A DNA stretch of 64,000 nucleotides, from assembly GCF_015547515.1 (NCBI RefSeq), contig NZ_JADMVE010000003.1, positions 1 through 64,000 of the forward strand. The letters are read 5' to 3'. Below, piece by piece: positions 17,790 to 26,643 of the stretch (the stretch's first letter is position 1; each line of letters starts with the position of its first letter). The translations under genes and the position numbers were made by a program. The notes beneath the pieces were generated by a model. That model did not search any database and was not told where the DNA came from. It saw only the letters and a list, made by a program, of their open reading frames with translations. The DNA comes from Eubacterium sp. 1001713B170207_170306_E7 (GTDB lineage Bacteria > Bacillota > Clostridia > Eubacteriales > Eubacteriaceae).

Positions 17790-17828
17790 AAAAAAGATGG
17801 AGTGCTTTTTGGGCGCTTCGTCTTTTTT
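17790..17828 (+). terminator. Terminator after trmD
   Basis: aaaaaagatggagtgc pairs with ggcgcttcgtctttttt with a few G-U pairs and ends in a T run. It closes the ylxM-trmD block. The following 288 bp up to the Crp-type gene show no gene. They include an imperfect 10-bp tandem repeat (18031-18057, tatctccccn units) and a TATAAT at 18076-18081 that could serve the next gene. Confidence 0.88.
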
Positions 17829-18116
17829 GTTGTGGCGAGCTGCGAGGCCGCGCCTTTCACCTAAGTAAAGAAAAGTCGTCCTGCGGCTACATCATTTGGA
17901 CTTGGATCAAGCTGGGGCCTGTTATCTCACGGGTGACCGGCTGTTCCGGTCAATTACCGCGATTCCAGATCGTATTCGTCAGCGCCTGGATACTTTTCTT
18001 TGTCTGGATGAAAGGCAGAGCCTCGCACCCCGTATCTCCCCATATCTCCCCGTATCCATTCCGCTTTCTTTCTGCTATAATAAAATAAACACTGCAACGC
18101 AGAGAGGGAGGGGCTC

Positions 18117-18779
18117 ATGGATAAACCAGATTTTATCAATGATGATTTTTCGGAGTTTGAGGATTTTCTGATAGGGGAGGAGCATGGAATCATCCGGCGC
18201 AAAAAGGGCGAGGTGCTCAACGGCGCCGGCGACGTGTTCGACCGTTATTTTTACGTTTTGGAGGGGGCGGTCCGCTCCTTTTATTTTCATGAGACGGGCA
18301 ATGTCCGCACGGTGCTCACCTATTACGGCAAGGGCGCGCTTTTTCCACTGTACTGCCCAAGCGCTTCAGTCTTTGAAATGGCCACCAGCTTTGTGGCCGA
18401 TACCGACACGGTACTGCTGACCCTGGCGCCAGAAGTCATGGACCGCTGCGTCAACGGCAGCGCCAGCTTTAACCGGGCCATGTACCGGTGCTATAACCGC
18501 ATGCTCAACCAGATTCTGGGCGAGCTGTCCGACCGGATCTACCTGTCTGGTATGCAGGTGCTCAGCCGTTTCCTGCTCCGCACCTACGAGGAAACTCCAG
18601 GGGAGATTCTGTTCTGTACCCAGGAGGATATTTCCTCCCACATAGGCATCACCCGGTCCAATACAGCCCGCTATCTGAAAAAACTGCGGGAGGAGGGCGC
18701 CCTGGAAACCGGAAGAAACCGTATAATCATAAAAAATATTGAAAAAGTGCGCGAATGCAGCGAGATTAAAGAAGATTAA
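18117..18779 (+). CDS. Crp/Fnr-family transcriptional regulator
   Basis: A 220-residue regulator with an N-terminal cyclic-nucleotide-binding-type jelly roll (residues 1-125, including YYGKGALFPLY) and a C-terminal winged helix with TQEDISSHIGITRSNTARYLKKL as recognition helix. The N-terminal cysteine cluster of oxygen-sensing FNR is not present, so the signal is unknown; it may be a small molecule. The gene directly precedes an MFS/URO-D operon whose promoter contains a CRP-like palindrome at -41.5, which makes that operon a probable target. Confidence 0.9.
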   Translation: MDKPDFINDDFSEFEDFLIGEEHGIIRRKKGEVLNGAGDVFDRYFYVLEGAVRSFYFHETGNVRTVLTYYGKGALFPLYCPSASVFEMATSFVADTDTVLLTLAPEVMDRCVNGSASFNRAMYRCYNRMLNQILGELSDRIYLSGMQVLSRFLLRTYEETPGEILFCTQEDISSHIGITRSNTARYLKKLREEGALETGRNRIIIKNIEKVRECSEIKED

Positions 18780-18802
18780 TCATAAAAAACAGAAAAATTT
18801 TG

Positions 18803-18849
18803 AAAAAAAGATCCTTTATGTCTCATATGAGACAAAAGGGTCTTTTTTT
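18803..18849 (+). terminator. Terminator after the Crp/Fnr gene
   Basis: The stem aaaaaagatccttt-tgtctcat / atgagacaaaagggtcttttttt, with a one-base bulge, follows the stop by about 25 nt and ends in a T run. Its apex is the palindrome TGTCTCATATGAGACA, also a likely activator site, so one stretch may serve two roles. Confidence 0.8.
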
Positions 18850-18861
18850 ACGTGCTATAAT
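18819..18861 (+). promoter_or_regulatory. Class II CRP-type activator site plus -10 box
   Basis: A perfect 16-bp palindrome, TGTCTCATATGAGACA (18819-18834), has the TGT-N10-ACA layout of CRP-family sites. A TATAAT follows at 18856-18861 with only a poor -35 (caaaag). The inferred start at about 18868 puts the palindrome centre at -41.5, the classic class II activator position. The weak -35 and the adjacent Crp/Fnr gene support positive control of the MFS/URO-D operon. Confidence 0.65.
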
Positions 18862-18967
18862 GCCCATAGAAAATACAATCATCATTCTAAATTTAGTTTG
18901 GCCAGTAAATTCGGAAAATAAAGAGGTTGTATTTTAAGAAGATCTTCTTTTCCAAAATGAGGGGAAA

Positions 18968-20167
18968 ATGAAAAAAACAAAGTATTTAGCGGGATTTGTT
19001 CTGTTTGCGGCCTGTGTCGCCAATTTTTCGCCAAATTATTCCCAGTACCAGCTGTCGCCCCTGGCGTCCCAACTCATGGAAATGTTCAGCATGACGCCGT
19101 CTCAGTTCAGCAGTATTTTTACAGCTGTCATGATGCCGGCCATTTTTCTGAGCCTGGTCGCCGGGATACTGGCAGACCGCTTTGGCTTAAAGCGGGTGGT
19201 AGGTTTCGGCCTGGGCTTCACCGCCCTGGGCACTTGCCTGCGGATCTTTGCCGGCAGCTACGGCACCCTGGTGGTGTTTATGTTCATGACCGGGATCGGG
19301 GCCACACTCCTGAACGCCAACGGGGCCAAGTTTATCGGCAGCTACTTTCCGCCTGAGAAGAACGTGACCATGATGAGCATCTTTCAGGCCGCTGCCACAC
19401 TGGCGATGGCAGTGGCCATGGGCACCACCAGCCTTTTTCCGTCTGTCAGCAGCGCCTTTGTGTTTGCGGCCGGCATCAGCCTGGCGGCCCTGATCCTGTG
19501 GCTTGTCTTTGCCAGAGACCCGAAGCAAGAGGCCAGCGCCGGGGTGGCAGAGCTGCCCAGGGACACAATCGCAGAGGCCATGAGGATCGTTGTCCGGAAC
19601 AAGTACGTCTGGCTGACGGCCTTCTGCCTTATGGGCATTATCACCAGCGCTACAGCCATGAACGCCTTTTTGCCCACCGCCCTTGCCGAGCGCGGCATCG
19701 ACGCCGTGCAGGCTGGTGTGGTGGCCTCCTTTATGACCATCGGAAATCTCTGCGGCTGCCTGGCAGTGCCCTTTATCGCCAACCGCTTGGGGAAGAACAA
19801 ACCCGTTCTGGCCGCCTGCGCCATCATTGCCGCAGTGGGGTCAGCCTTTGCCTGGCGGGCGCCCGAGGGGCCGCTGCTTATTGCCAGCTTGTTTTTAACC
19901 GGCGCCTGCCTCAGCGGTATGGTACCGCTGCTCATGCCCATTCCAGTTCAGATTAAGGAAATCGGGCCCCTGTACGGCGGTACGGCCGGCGGCTTTGTCA
20001 CCACCATCCAGCTGCTGGGCGTTGTGCTGCTGCCCACCTATGTCCTGACACCGCTGGCAGGGGGGAACATGACCCTGTACTACCTGCTCTGCGGCCTGTG
20101 CGTGTGCATGTCCATCGTAACGGCCTTTTTTCTGCCCGAGTTCGGCAGAAAAGCGATTTCTAAATAA
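18968..20167 (+). CDS. MFS transporter
   Basis: A 399-residue major facilitator with about twelve membrane segments. The loop 2-3 motif GILADRFGLKRVVG (residues ~62-75) is the MFS signature. It resembles the CynX/NarK-like branch of anion or organic-acid carriers, but I cannot name a substrate. GAGGGGAAAATG gives a good ribosome-binding site. It is followed 18 nt later by a URO-D-family gene, so it probably moves the substrate or product of that protein. It lies downstream of the CRP-type site. Confidence 0.85.
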   Translation: MKKTKYLAGFVLFAACVANFSPNYSQYQLSPLASQLMEMFSMTPSQFSSIFTAVMMPAIFLSLVAGILADRFGLKRVVGFGLGFTALGTCLRIFAGSYGTLVVFMFMTGIGATLLNANGAKFIGSYFPPEKNVTMMSIFQAAATLAMAVAMGTTSLFPSVSSAFVFAAGISLAALILWLVFARDPKQEASAGVAELPRDTIAEAMRIVVRNKYVWLTAFCLMGIITSATAMNAFLPTALAERGIDAVQAGVVASFMTIGNLCGCLAVPFIANRLGKNKPVLAACAIIAAVGSAFAWRAPEGPLLIASLFLTGACLSGMVPLLMPIPVQIKEIGPLYGGTAGGFVTTIQLLGVVLLPTYVLTPLAGGNMTLYYLLCGLCVCMSIVTAFFLPEFGRKAISK

Positions 20168-20185
20168 AATAGAGAGAGAAATAAT

Positions 20186-21580
20186 ATGAATAACAATCAA
20201 TCAGTCAAAGAATTACAGGAAGAACGCTGCAAGGATTTCAGCGATTTTTATCAGAACCGGATGCCCAAAAAGGTACCCCTGTCCATGGTCCTGCCCTTTC
20301 ACCTTATGGCCGAGTATGGCCGCCAGAACCCTTTTGATTTCCAGTACGATTACAGCTGCCTGCGTGAGCCTTTGCTGGCTCTGGCCGACCAGGTTTATTC
20401 GGATGGCTGTATCAGCTTTCCAGTCAACCTGACCACTGGCCGCACGCCGCTGATCTATCAGCTCCTGGGCTCCCAGTCCTTTGTCATGGGCAGAAACGGC
20501 TTCGTGCAGCACCCCGAGGTAACCGGCATGAACGATGACGAATACCCCCAGCTCATTGAGGACCCCTTCACTTTTCTGGTGGACAAAGTGATCCCGAGAC
20601 AGTACCGGAATCTGGACTTTAAGAATGAGCCGGTCAAGGCCATGCAGCGCTTTAACATGGCCCAGAAAGCCCTGGAGGAGGATACCCTGGCGTCATTGCC
20701 CTGGTTTATGGAGCTTATTGAGACCAAGGGCTACTATCCCGGCGCGCCCTTGGGCTCCTCAGGCTTCTGCGAGGCTCCCTTTGATTTCATCGCCGACCAG
20801 CTGCGCAGCTTCAGCGGCGTGAGCATGGATATCCGCCGCCACCGCGCCCAGCTCAGGGAAGCCTGCGAGGCCGTGCTGCCCCTGATGTTTTACTGGGGCC
20901 TGCCCGAAGCGCCCCATCCCGAGGGCAGTGTGATTACCCCGCTGCACATGCCTACCTTTATGCGTGAAAAAGACTTTGAAGCGCTGTGGCTCCCAACCTA
21001 CAAGACCATGCTGGAACAGTTCGCCAGCAAGGGCGTGCGGGTCATGGCCTTCTGCGAGGACGACTGGTCCCGCTACCTCGACCACCTGCGTGAGCTGCCC
21101 GCCGGCACCCACCTCATGTTTGAATATGGCGACCCCAGAGCCATCAAGGACAAGCTGGGCGACAAGTTTATCCTCCACGGCCTGTACCCGATCTCACTCA
21201 TCAAGCAGGGCACCCGGGAAGAATGTATTGACAAGGCCAAGGAACTTCTGGACATCATGATGCCCGGCGGCGGCTACGTCTTTGGCTTTGACAAGGATCC
21301 GCTGACCTTGGGCGACATCAATCTGGAAAATTACATCGCAGTGGCAGAGTTCGTGCACGAGTACGGCACGTATGAAAATTTCGGACAGCCCTTTGGCATG
21401 CCCTTGAACAGTGAGGGCTTCACCTTTGACCCGGCCATCATGAAGCCTGTAAAATCTAGGTGTCTGCTGACATGGGAGGACTTTAAAGCAGAAAATCCCC
21501 TGGCCCCAGAAAGCGCCCGTCCTCGGGTAGAAAAATACAGTAAGCAGTTCTTTGACGGGATCATGGACCTGCTGGTATAA
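20186..21580 (+). CDS. URO-D-family protein (possible corrinoid-linked methyltransferase)
   Basis: A 464-residue member of the uroporphyrinogen decarboxylase superfamily, a TIM-barrel group that includes MtaA/MtbA-type methylcobamide:CoM methyltransferases and the demethylases of acetogens. It is far from true HemE. Stretches shared with the 28016-29173 protein include QHPEVT, EYP.LIEDP and EECIDKAKELLDI, and it has GGGYVFGFDK near the C-terminus. The His-x-Cys...Cys zinc site of MtaA is not obvious. The neighbouring MFS carrier and acetogen setting suggest methyl-group metabolism of an unknown compound. Heme synthesis is unlikely because no hem genes are nearby. Confidence 0.75.
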   Translation: MNNNQSVKELQEERCKDFSDFYQNRMPKKVPLSMVLPFHLMAEYGRQNPFDFQYDYSCLREPLLALADQVYSDGCISFPVNLTTGRTPLIYQLLGSQSFVMGRNGFVQHPEVTGMNDDEYPQLIEDPFTFLVDKVIPRQYRNLDFKNEPVKAMQRFNMAQKALEEDTLASLPWFMELIETKGYYPGAPLGSSGFCEAPFDFIADQLRSFSGVSMDIRRHRAQLREACEAVLPLMFYWGLPEAPHPEGSVITPLHMPTFMREKDFEALWLPTYKTMLEQFASKGVRVMAFCEDDWSRYLDHLRELPAGTHLMFEYGDPRAIKDKLGDKFILHGLYPISLIKQGTREECIDKAKELLDIMMPGGGYVFGFDKDPLTLGDINLENYIAVAEFVHEYGTYENFGQPFGMPLNSEGFTFDPAIMKPVKSRCLLTWEDFKAENPLAPESARPRVEKYSKQFFDGIMDLLV

Positions 21581-21583
21581 GAA

Positions 21584-21620
21584 AAAGACGACGTGCCGTT
21601 TTGGCAGGTCGTCTTTTTTA
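21584..21620 (+). terminator. Terminator after the URO-D gene
   Basis: aaaaagacgacgtgcc pairs with tggcaggtcgtctttttt around a GTTT loop. A strong stem with a T run, ending the MFS/URO-D operon. Confidence 0.9.
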
Positions 21621-21960
21621 GTTTGGCAAAGCCTTACAATCTCGCTTCACCCCTTTCCTCTATAAAACATTGGCGTGTAACGGATACCGTCGCTCAGCTG
21701 CTTGGGGCTGTGGAGTTGGTGATCTGGGCAGCATGTATTATAATAAATCCATAAGGTTGAAAAGAAGACAAAAGAAAAATTTAAATCAACAGCAGTCCTT
21801 GTATTAAAACCTGTGAATTTGCCGATATCAGTAAATTTATCAGTTTGATCAACACAATTGGCAGTGTCGGTAATCTGATTAGCCGAAGTTGGGTTGGGCC
21901 TCAGAAGCATTGAATACTCTGACCAGCAGTTTGATTATAAGAAGATATTGAGTTGAACTC
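21621..21960 (+). other. Intergenic region without recognisable gene
   Basis: About 340 bp between two convergent transcription units. Open frames here are short, lack Shine-Dalgarno signals and give no recognisable protein. A TATAAT-like stretch (around 21737-21743) has no convincing -35 or downstream gene. I see nothing functional that I can support. Confidence 0.4.
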
Positions 21961-21961
21961 A

Positions 21962-21999
21962 AATAAAAAACGAACATTGTTTGAGACTTCGTTTTTTAT
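21962..21999 (-). terminator. Terminator of the EamA gene
   Basis: aataaaaaacgaa pairs with ttcgttttttatt around a 12-nt loop. Read on the minus strand it follows, and partly overlaps, the EamA stop codon at 21996-21998, so the stem begins within the coding end. Confidence 0.85.
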
Positions 22000-22901
22000 T
22001 CAGGGCTGTCTTTTACTGTGTTGTGTCGCAGAAAAGCCCATTTGGTCTCTGCGGTAATAACGCCGAGAAAAATGACAACACAGCCGATGGCCATCATCAG
22101 CGTAAAACGATCACCCAGCAGAATGATGGAGAAAATACTGCCAAAGACGGATTCCAGGCTCATGAGAATGGCCGCATGAGTCGAGCTGGTGTACTTCTGG
22201 GCCACTGTCTGGAGCAGGAAGGCCAGGAAGGTGCTGAACAAGCCCAGATAGACGGCGTTAAGCCAGCCCGAAGGAGTGATGGCAGTGGTTAGCTCTCCGG
22301 AGAAAATGACATAGAGCAGCGATGCCAGCGCCGTGAAGCCCAGCTGGATAACCGTCAGGGCAATGGGGTTGTGATCTTTTGAGAACACGCCTACCGAGAC
22401 AATGTGGCAGGCAAACAGGAAGGCACACAGCAAGGTGAGCCCGTCGCCTGCGCCAAAGCTGAAGCCAGTGCTAAAGTCTGTTGTCAGCAGGGTAATGCCC
22501 AGCAGCATAATAAAGGCCGCGGCAAAATTATAACGGTCTGGACGGTGCTTCTTCACCGCCCAGAAGATAAAGGGAACCATCACCACATTGGTGGCGGTCA
22601 GGAACGCCTGCTTACCGGCCTGAATAAATTGTAGGCCGATGGTCTGGGCCGCAAAGGCTGTAAACAGGAAGAATCCGATGATGCACCCGGCCTTGAGTGT
22701 GTCCTTCGAGATCCTCCTGAGATGCTTGAAAAAGACAATAAATGCTATTAGAAAGGCCACTGTAAAACGGATGGCCATCACCATCATTGGGGTGGTGGCG
22801 GCAATGGCGTTTTTGGAGGCCACAAAGCCCGTCCCCCAGACAACCGCCACTACCAGTAACCCAAGATCCGCCATCAGACCTGTTTTCTTTGTTTTGTCCA
22901 T
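21996..22901 (-). CDS. EamA/DMT-family transporter
   Basis: A 301-residue drug/metabolite transporter with ten predicted membrane helices arranged as two EamA repeats. Examples are the first helices around ADLGLLVVAVVWGTGFVASK and the repeat end ESVFGSIFSIILLGDRF. Members export amino acids, nucleosides or similar metabolites; the substrate is not predictable. Shine-Dalgarno AAAGGAG on the minus strand precedes the ATG. It stands alone, divergent from the phosphatase gene, with its terminator overlapping the stop codon. Confidence 0.88.
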   Translation of the reverse strand: MDKTKKTGLMADLGLLVVAVVWGTGFVASKNAIAATTPMMVMAIRFTVAFLIAFIVFFKHLRRISKDTLKAGCIIGFFLFTAFAAQTIGLQFIQAGKQAFLTATNVVMVPFIFWAVKKHRPDRYNFAAAFIMLLGITLLTTDFSTGFSFGAGDGLTLLCAFLFACHIVSVGVFSKDHNPIALTVIQLGFTALASLLYVIFSGELTTAITPSGWLNAVYLGLFSTFLAFLLQTVAQKYTSSTHAAILMSLESVFGSIFSIILLGDRFTLMMAIGCVVIFLGVITAETKWAFLRHNTVKDSPE

Positions 22902-23081
22902 GAAAAGCTCCTTTCTGAGATATAAGGATTATTATAATAAAAATACATTTAAAGCACAAGTGAAACCTTGAAAAATTGAAAATAAATTTTAAAAATGCAT
23001 TATTTATGAATAAATATACGAAACGAAAGGGTGCTTTTCAGGTGGAGGCTGGTAAAATTTAAAAATTCCTGGTTCCTACCT

Positions 23082-23109
23082 TTTACTATTTTGTAAAATC
23101 GTATATAAT
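23082..23109 (+). promoter_or_regulatory. Possible promoter of the phosphatase-phoH run
   Basis: TTTACT (23082-23087), a 16-bp spacer and TATAAT (23104-23109). The -10 is perfect and the -35 poor. It lies 35 nt before the start of the histidine phosphatase gene. Confidence 0.5.
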
Positions 23110-23143
23110 GGATATAAATAATTATGTATACGTCAGGTGAAGA

Positions 23144-23773
23144 ATGAAATATATTTTAGTAAGACACGTAGAAACCTTTGGAAACGCCGAACACCGCCTC
23201 AACGGCCATACCGAATCCGACTATACGGCCTTCGGGGCCAGGATGAAGGAAATGCTGGTGGATAAGCTGGTCGCTCTGAACGAAAAAATTCCCTTTGATG
23301 AAATTTATGTGAGCCCCATTTCAAGGGCGTATAAAATTGGAGAGGCAGTGGCAGAGCGCCTGGACAGGCCTTTTACACCAGACGACCGTCTTAAGGAATT
23401 TAACTTTGGTATTTTTGACGGGTTGACCGCCGACGAGGCCATGGCCCTGGACAAAAAAATGTGGGATGCCTGGATGGATGACTACAACCACGTCACCCTG
23501 CCCGGGGGCGAAAACTATACCGATTACCACAACCGCATGAGTGCTTTTCTGGCTGAACACGCTGAGGCTCACGCGGATAAAAATGTGCTTATTGTGGCCC
23601 ATGGCGGTACGGTGCACAGTCTGCTGGTCAACCTGCTGGATCTGCCTCTTCAGTCGAAATGGCATTTTAACATCAGGCTTGGCAGCATTACCGTGGTGGA
23701 CTGCCCAGAGGGTTTTGGCATGCTGGAGGCGCTTTACACACCCGATTATGACAGTATTAAACTAAATCCGTAA
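23144..23773 (+). CDS. Histidine phosphatase family protein
   Basis: A 209-residue phosphoglycerate-mutase-like phosphatase. The catalytic RHxET-GN motif is at the N-terminus (VRHVETFGNAEHRLNGH) and the second catalytic His is in LIVAHGGTVHSLL. Candidates include alpha-ribazole phosphatase (CobC), which would suit a corrinoid-dependent organism, but the sequence does not separate this from general sugar phosphatases. It lies 17 nt before phoH and may be co-transcribed. Confidence 0.85.
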   Translation: MKYILVRHVETFGNAEHRLNGHTESDYTAFGARMKEMLVDKLVALNEKIPFDEIYVSPISRAYKIGEAVAERLDRPFTPDDRLKEFNFGIFDGLTADEAMALDKKMWDAWMDDYNHVTLPGGENYTDYHNRMSAFLAEHAEAHADKNVLIVAHGGTVHSLLVNLLDLPLQSKWHFNIRLGSITVVDCPEGFGMLEALYTPDYDSIKLNP

Positions 23774-23790
23774 AATATCAGGAGGTTCAT

Positions 23791-24792
23791 TTGGAAGAAA
23801 TCACAAAGGACATTATGATTGAATCGCCGGAGACTATGTCAAAGGTTTTTGGCAAATATGACGAAAATATCAAGCTCATTGAGGAGCACTTAAAGGTCGA
23901 CGTCATGGTGCGCGACGGCGCACTCAAAATCTGCGGCGAAGGCAGGCGGGTGGATGCGGCGGTAAGGATCATCGAGGAAATGATCCGCACCATCGTGGGC
24001 CAGGGCGGCATTACAAAGGATAATACCGAGTATATCCTCACGCTCCAGTCCAAGGGGCTGGAGCGTGAATACAGCGCCCTGAACGATGACATCATCTGCT
24101 ACACCATGCGAGGCAAGCCCATCCGAAGCAAAACCCTGGGCCAGAAGCGTTATATCGACGCCATCCGCCATAACGACATTGTTTTTGGCATTGGCCCGGC
24201 AGGTACAGGCAAAACCTATCTGGCCATGGCCATGGCTATCACTGCTTTTAAAAACGGCGAGGTAGATCGTCTGATTCTGACCCGTCCGGCGGTGGAAGCC
24301 GGTGAAAAGCTGGGTTTTCTGCCAGGCGATTTGCAGGACAAGGTCGACCCCTATCTGCGGCCGCTGTACGATGCGCTGTTTGAAATCATGGGGGCCGAAG
24401 CCTTTGAAAAGAATATGGAAAAGGGGCTCATCGAGGTGGCGCCGCTGGCCTACATGCGTGGGCGTACACTTGAAAATGCCTATATTATACTGGATGAAGC
24501 TCAGAACACTACGCCAGAGCAGATGAAAATGTTCCTGACCCGCTTTGGCCAGGGCTCTAAAATCGTGGTGACCGGGGATATTACCCAGATCGACCTGCCC
24601 GGCGGCAAACGTTCCGGCCTTAAGGAGGTCCGTAAGATTCTGCGCGGCATTCAGGACATTGCCTTTATCGAGTTCTCACAGGACGATGTGGTGCGCCACC
24701 GTCTGGTTCAGCGTATTATCGAGGCCTATGACCGGAACGACAAGGCGAAGGAGAAAAAGCTCACGCTTGAGCTGGCTGAAAAGCCAAATTAA
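23791..24792 (+). CDS. phoH: PhoH-family ATPase
   Basis: A 333-residue cytosolic ATPase: N-terminal KH-like region, then a helicase-type core with Walker A GPAGTGKTYLAM and Walker B YIILDEAQNTTPEQMK. The family co-occurs with ybeY and is thought to act in RNA metabolism. The start is TTG at 23791, chosen because GGAGG lies at 23781-23785 with 5-nt spacing. First gene of the conserved phoH-ybeY-dgkA-era-recO block. Confidence 0.93.
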   Translation: MEEITKDIMIESPETMSKVFGKYDENIKLIEEHLKVDVMVRDGALKICGEGRRVDAAVRIIEEMIRTIVGQGGITKDNTEYILTLQSKGLEREYSALNDDIICYTMRGKPIRSKTLGQKRYIDAIRHNDIVFGIGPAGTGKTYLAMAMAITAFKNGEVDRLILTRPAVEAGEKLGFLPGDLQDKVDPYLRPLYDALFEIMGAEAFEKNMEKGLIEVAPLAYMRGRTLENAYIILDEAQNTTPEQMKMFLTRFGQGSKIVVTGDITQIDLPGGKRSGLKEVRKILRGIQDIAFIEFSQDDVVRHRLVQRIIEAYDRNDKAKEKKLTLELAEKPN

Positions 24793-24827
24793 AATCATCA
24801 GGGCGTTAAGAAGAAGGAGAGAAAAAA

Positions 24828-25298
24828 TTGCCATTAGAACTTAATTTGGAAATTGACAATCGGAGTGAGGTCGAGCTTGACGCATCGGTCTACGAAAAGG
24901 TTGAGGAGTACATTTTAATCACGCTTCAGCAGGAGAATGTCCTGGTGCCCTGCGAGATTAGCTTTTCGCTGGTCGTGCCTGAGGAAATTAAGGAGCTTAA
25001 CACTGAGTATCGGGGCATCGACAAGGAAACTGATGTGCTGTCCTTCCCCATGCTGGAATTCCCGGAGGATGAGGATATGATCACTTATGAGACTGGGATA
25101 CCGGTCATGCTGGGGGACATCGTCATCTCAACCACACGGGCGGCAGAGCAGGCGGAGGAGTATGGGCACAGTCTGGAGCGTGAGATCTGCTACCTGAGTG
25201 TGCACAGCGTGCTGCACCTGTTAGGCTATGACCACATGGAAGAAGACGAAAAAAGAGTGATGCGCGCCCGCGAAAAAGCCATTATGGGCGACGACTGA
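24828..25298 (+). CDS. ybeY: Endoribonuclease/rRNA maturation factor YbeY
   Basis: A zinc-dependent endoribonuclease required for 16S rRNA 3'-end maturation and quality control. The metal site HSVLHLLGYDH (HxxxHxxGxDH) is near the C-terminus of the 156-residue protein. The start is TTG at 24828 with AAGGAGAG ahead; no better ATG exists before the conserved region. Confidence 0.95.
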   Translation: MPLELNLEIDNRSEVELDASVYEKVEEYILITLQQENVLVPCEISFSLVVPEEIKELNTEYRGIDKETDVLSFPMLEFPEDEDMITYETGIPVMLGDIVISTTRAAEQAEEYGHSLEREICYLSVHSVLHLLGYDHMEEDEKRVMRAREKAIMGDD

Positions 25299-25326
25299 CC
25301 GTTTTTCAGTTAAGGGGGAGAGAAAA

Positions 25327-25704
25327 ATGCGCCGACGTTTAACAAGCAGTTTTGGGTACGCATTTGAGGGTATTAAATATGTATTAAAAACGCAGCCCAA
25401 TATGAAGATACACAGTGTCATCGGCCTGTTTGCCATACTGGCTGGCTTCTTTTTCAAAATATCGGAGACCGAGTGGCTGGCCATTGTCATTGTGATCGGC
25501 TTTGTGCTTATTTTAGAGGTGGTCAACACTGCGGTCGAGACGCTGGTAGACCTCTACACCGAGGAATACCACCACCTGGCCAAGGTCTCCAAAGATACGG
25601 CCGCCGGCGCGGTACTGCTCATGGCTATTGTGTCTGTGGTAGTGGGGCTGATCATTTTTCTGCCAAAGATCTGGACCATGATCGCGCCACTTATCTTTAA
25701 GTAA
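25327..25704 (+). CDS. dgkA: Diacylglycerol/undecaprenol kinase
   Basis: A small integral-membrane kinase of the DgkA family (125 residues, three helices). The active-site signature is clear: EVVNTAVETLVDLY and HHLAKVSKDTAAGAVLL. In Gram-positives this class usually phosphorylates undecaprenol to feed the lipid carrier pool. AGGGGGAGAGAAAA precedes the ATG. Between ybeY and era, its standard place. Confidence 0.93.
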   Translation: MRRRLTSSFGYAFEGIKYVLKTQPNMKIHSVIGLFAILAGFFFKISETEWLAIVIVIGFVLILEVVNTAVETLVDLYTEEYHHLAKVSKDTAAGAVLLMAIVSVVVGLIIFLPKIWTMIAPLIFK

Positions 25705-25725
25705 AACAAAAGTAAAGGAAAATTT

Positions 25726-26640
25726 ATGCAGGAAACGAAAAGTACAGAACAACCATTTAAATCAGGCTTTATCAGCATTATCGGCCGTCCCAACGTGGGA
25801 AAGTCCACGCTGCTTAACAGCATCATGGGCGAAAAGCTGGTGATCACGGCTAACAAGCCTCAGACCACGAGAAACGCCATCCGCTGTATCCACACCGACG
25901 CGGACAGCCAGATGGTTTTTATCGACACACCGGGCATGCACAAGCCCAAGAACAAGCTTGGGGATTTTATGCTCAAGTCCGCTGAAGACACCATCTCCGA
26001 CGTGGACGTGGTGCTCTTTTTGGTGGAGCCTGAAGACAGGATCGGCCCGGGAGACCAGTACATTCTGGATAAGCTCGCGGGCAGCCGGACACCGGTGATC
26101 CTGATCATTAACAAGATCGACACCGTGCCCAAGGAAGAACTGCTTAAGACCATTGCGGCCTATCAGGGCTATACCTTCCTGGACAGCATTATTCCTGTCT
26201 CGGCCTGGAATGGCGATGGGGTACAGGCGCTTCTGGCGGCCATTAAAAAGCATCTGGAGCCAGGTCCCATGTACTTTCCGCCGGATATGGTGGTGGATCA
26301 GTCCGAGCGCTTTATTGTGGGTGAGCTGATCCGCGAAAAGGTTCTGCATCTGCTCAAGGATGAGGTGCCCCACGGTGTGGCGGTTGAGGTTACAAAAATG
26401 AAGGCGCGTGAGGATAAGAACATTGTCGACATCGACGCTACCATTTTCTGTGAGCGCAAAACCCACAAGGGGATTCTGATCGGAAAGCAGGGCTCCATGC
26501 TCAAAAAAATCGGAACCTACGCCCGAAAGGATATTGAATTCTTTTTAAAAACCCCGGTCAACCTTCAGCTCTGGGTCAAGGTAAGGGCAGACTGGCGCGA
26601 GAAAACCTACGACCTTAAGGATCTGGGATATACCGAGTAG
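25726..26640 (+). CDS. era: GTPase Era
   Basis: Ribosome-assembly GTPase that binds the 3' end of 16S rRNA through a C-terminal KH domain. G1 GRPNVGKST, G3 DTPGMHKP, G4 NKID, then the KH segment with ILIGKQGSMLKKIG. 304 residues is normal. It ends three bases before recO. Confidence 0.97.
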   Translation: MQETKSTEQPFKSGFISIIGRPNVGKSTLLNSIMGEKLVITANKPQTTRNAIRCIHTDADSQMVFIDTPGMHKPKNKLGDFMLKSAEDTISDVDVVLFLVEPEDRIGPGDQYILDKLAGSRTPVILIINKIDTVPKEELLKTIAAYQGYTFLDSIIPVSAWNGDGVQALLAAIKKHLEPGPMYFPPDMVVDQSERFIVGELIREKVLHLLKDEVPHGVAVEVTKMKAREDKNIVDIDATIFCERKTHKGILIGKQGSMLKKIGTYARKDIEFFLKTPVNLQLWVKVRADWREKTYDLKDLGYTE

Positions 26641-26643
26641 CCT

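Noticed and set aside
18031-18057. Short tandem repeat of tatctcccc units
   Set aside because: Only about 2.5 imperfect copies in a non-coding gap; no structure or function can be argued.
21647-21910. Minus-strand open frame of 87 codons between URO-D and EamA genes
   Set aside because: No ribosome-binding site, odd composition and no recognisable protein; it lies in a convergent intergenic region.
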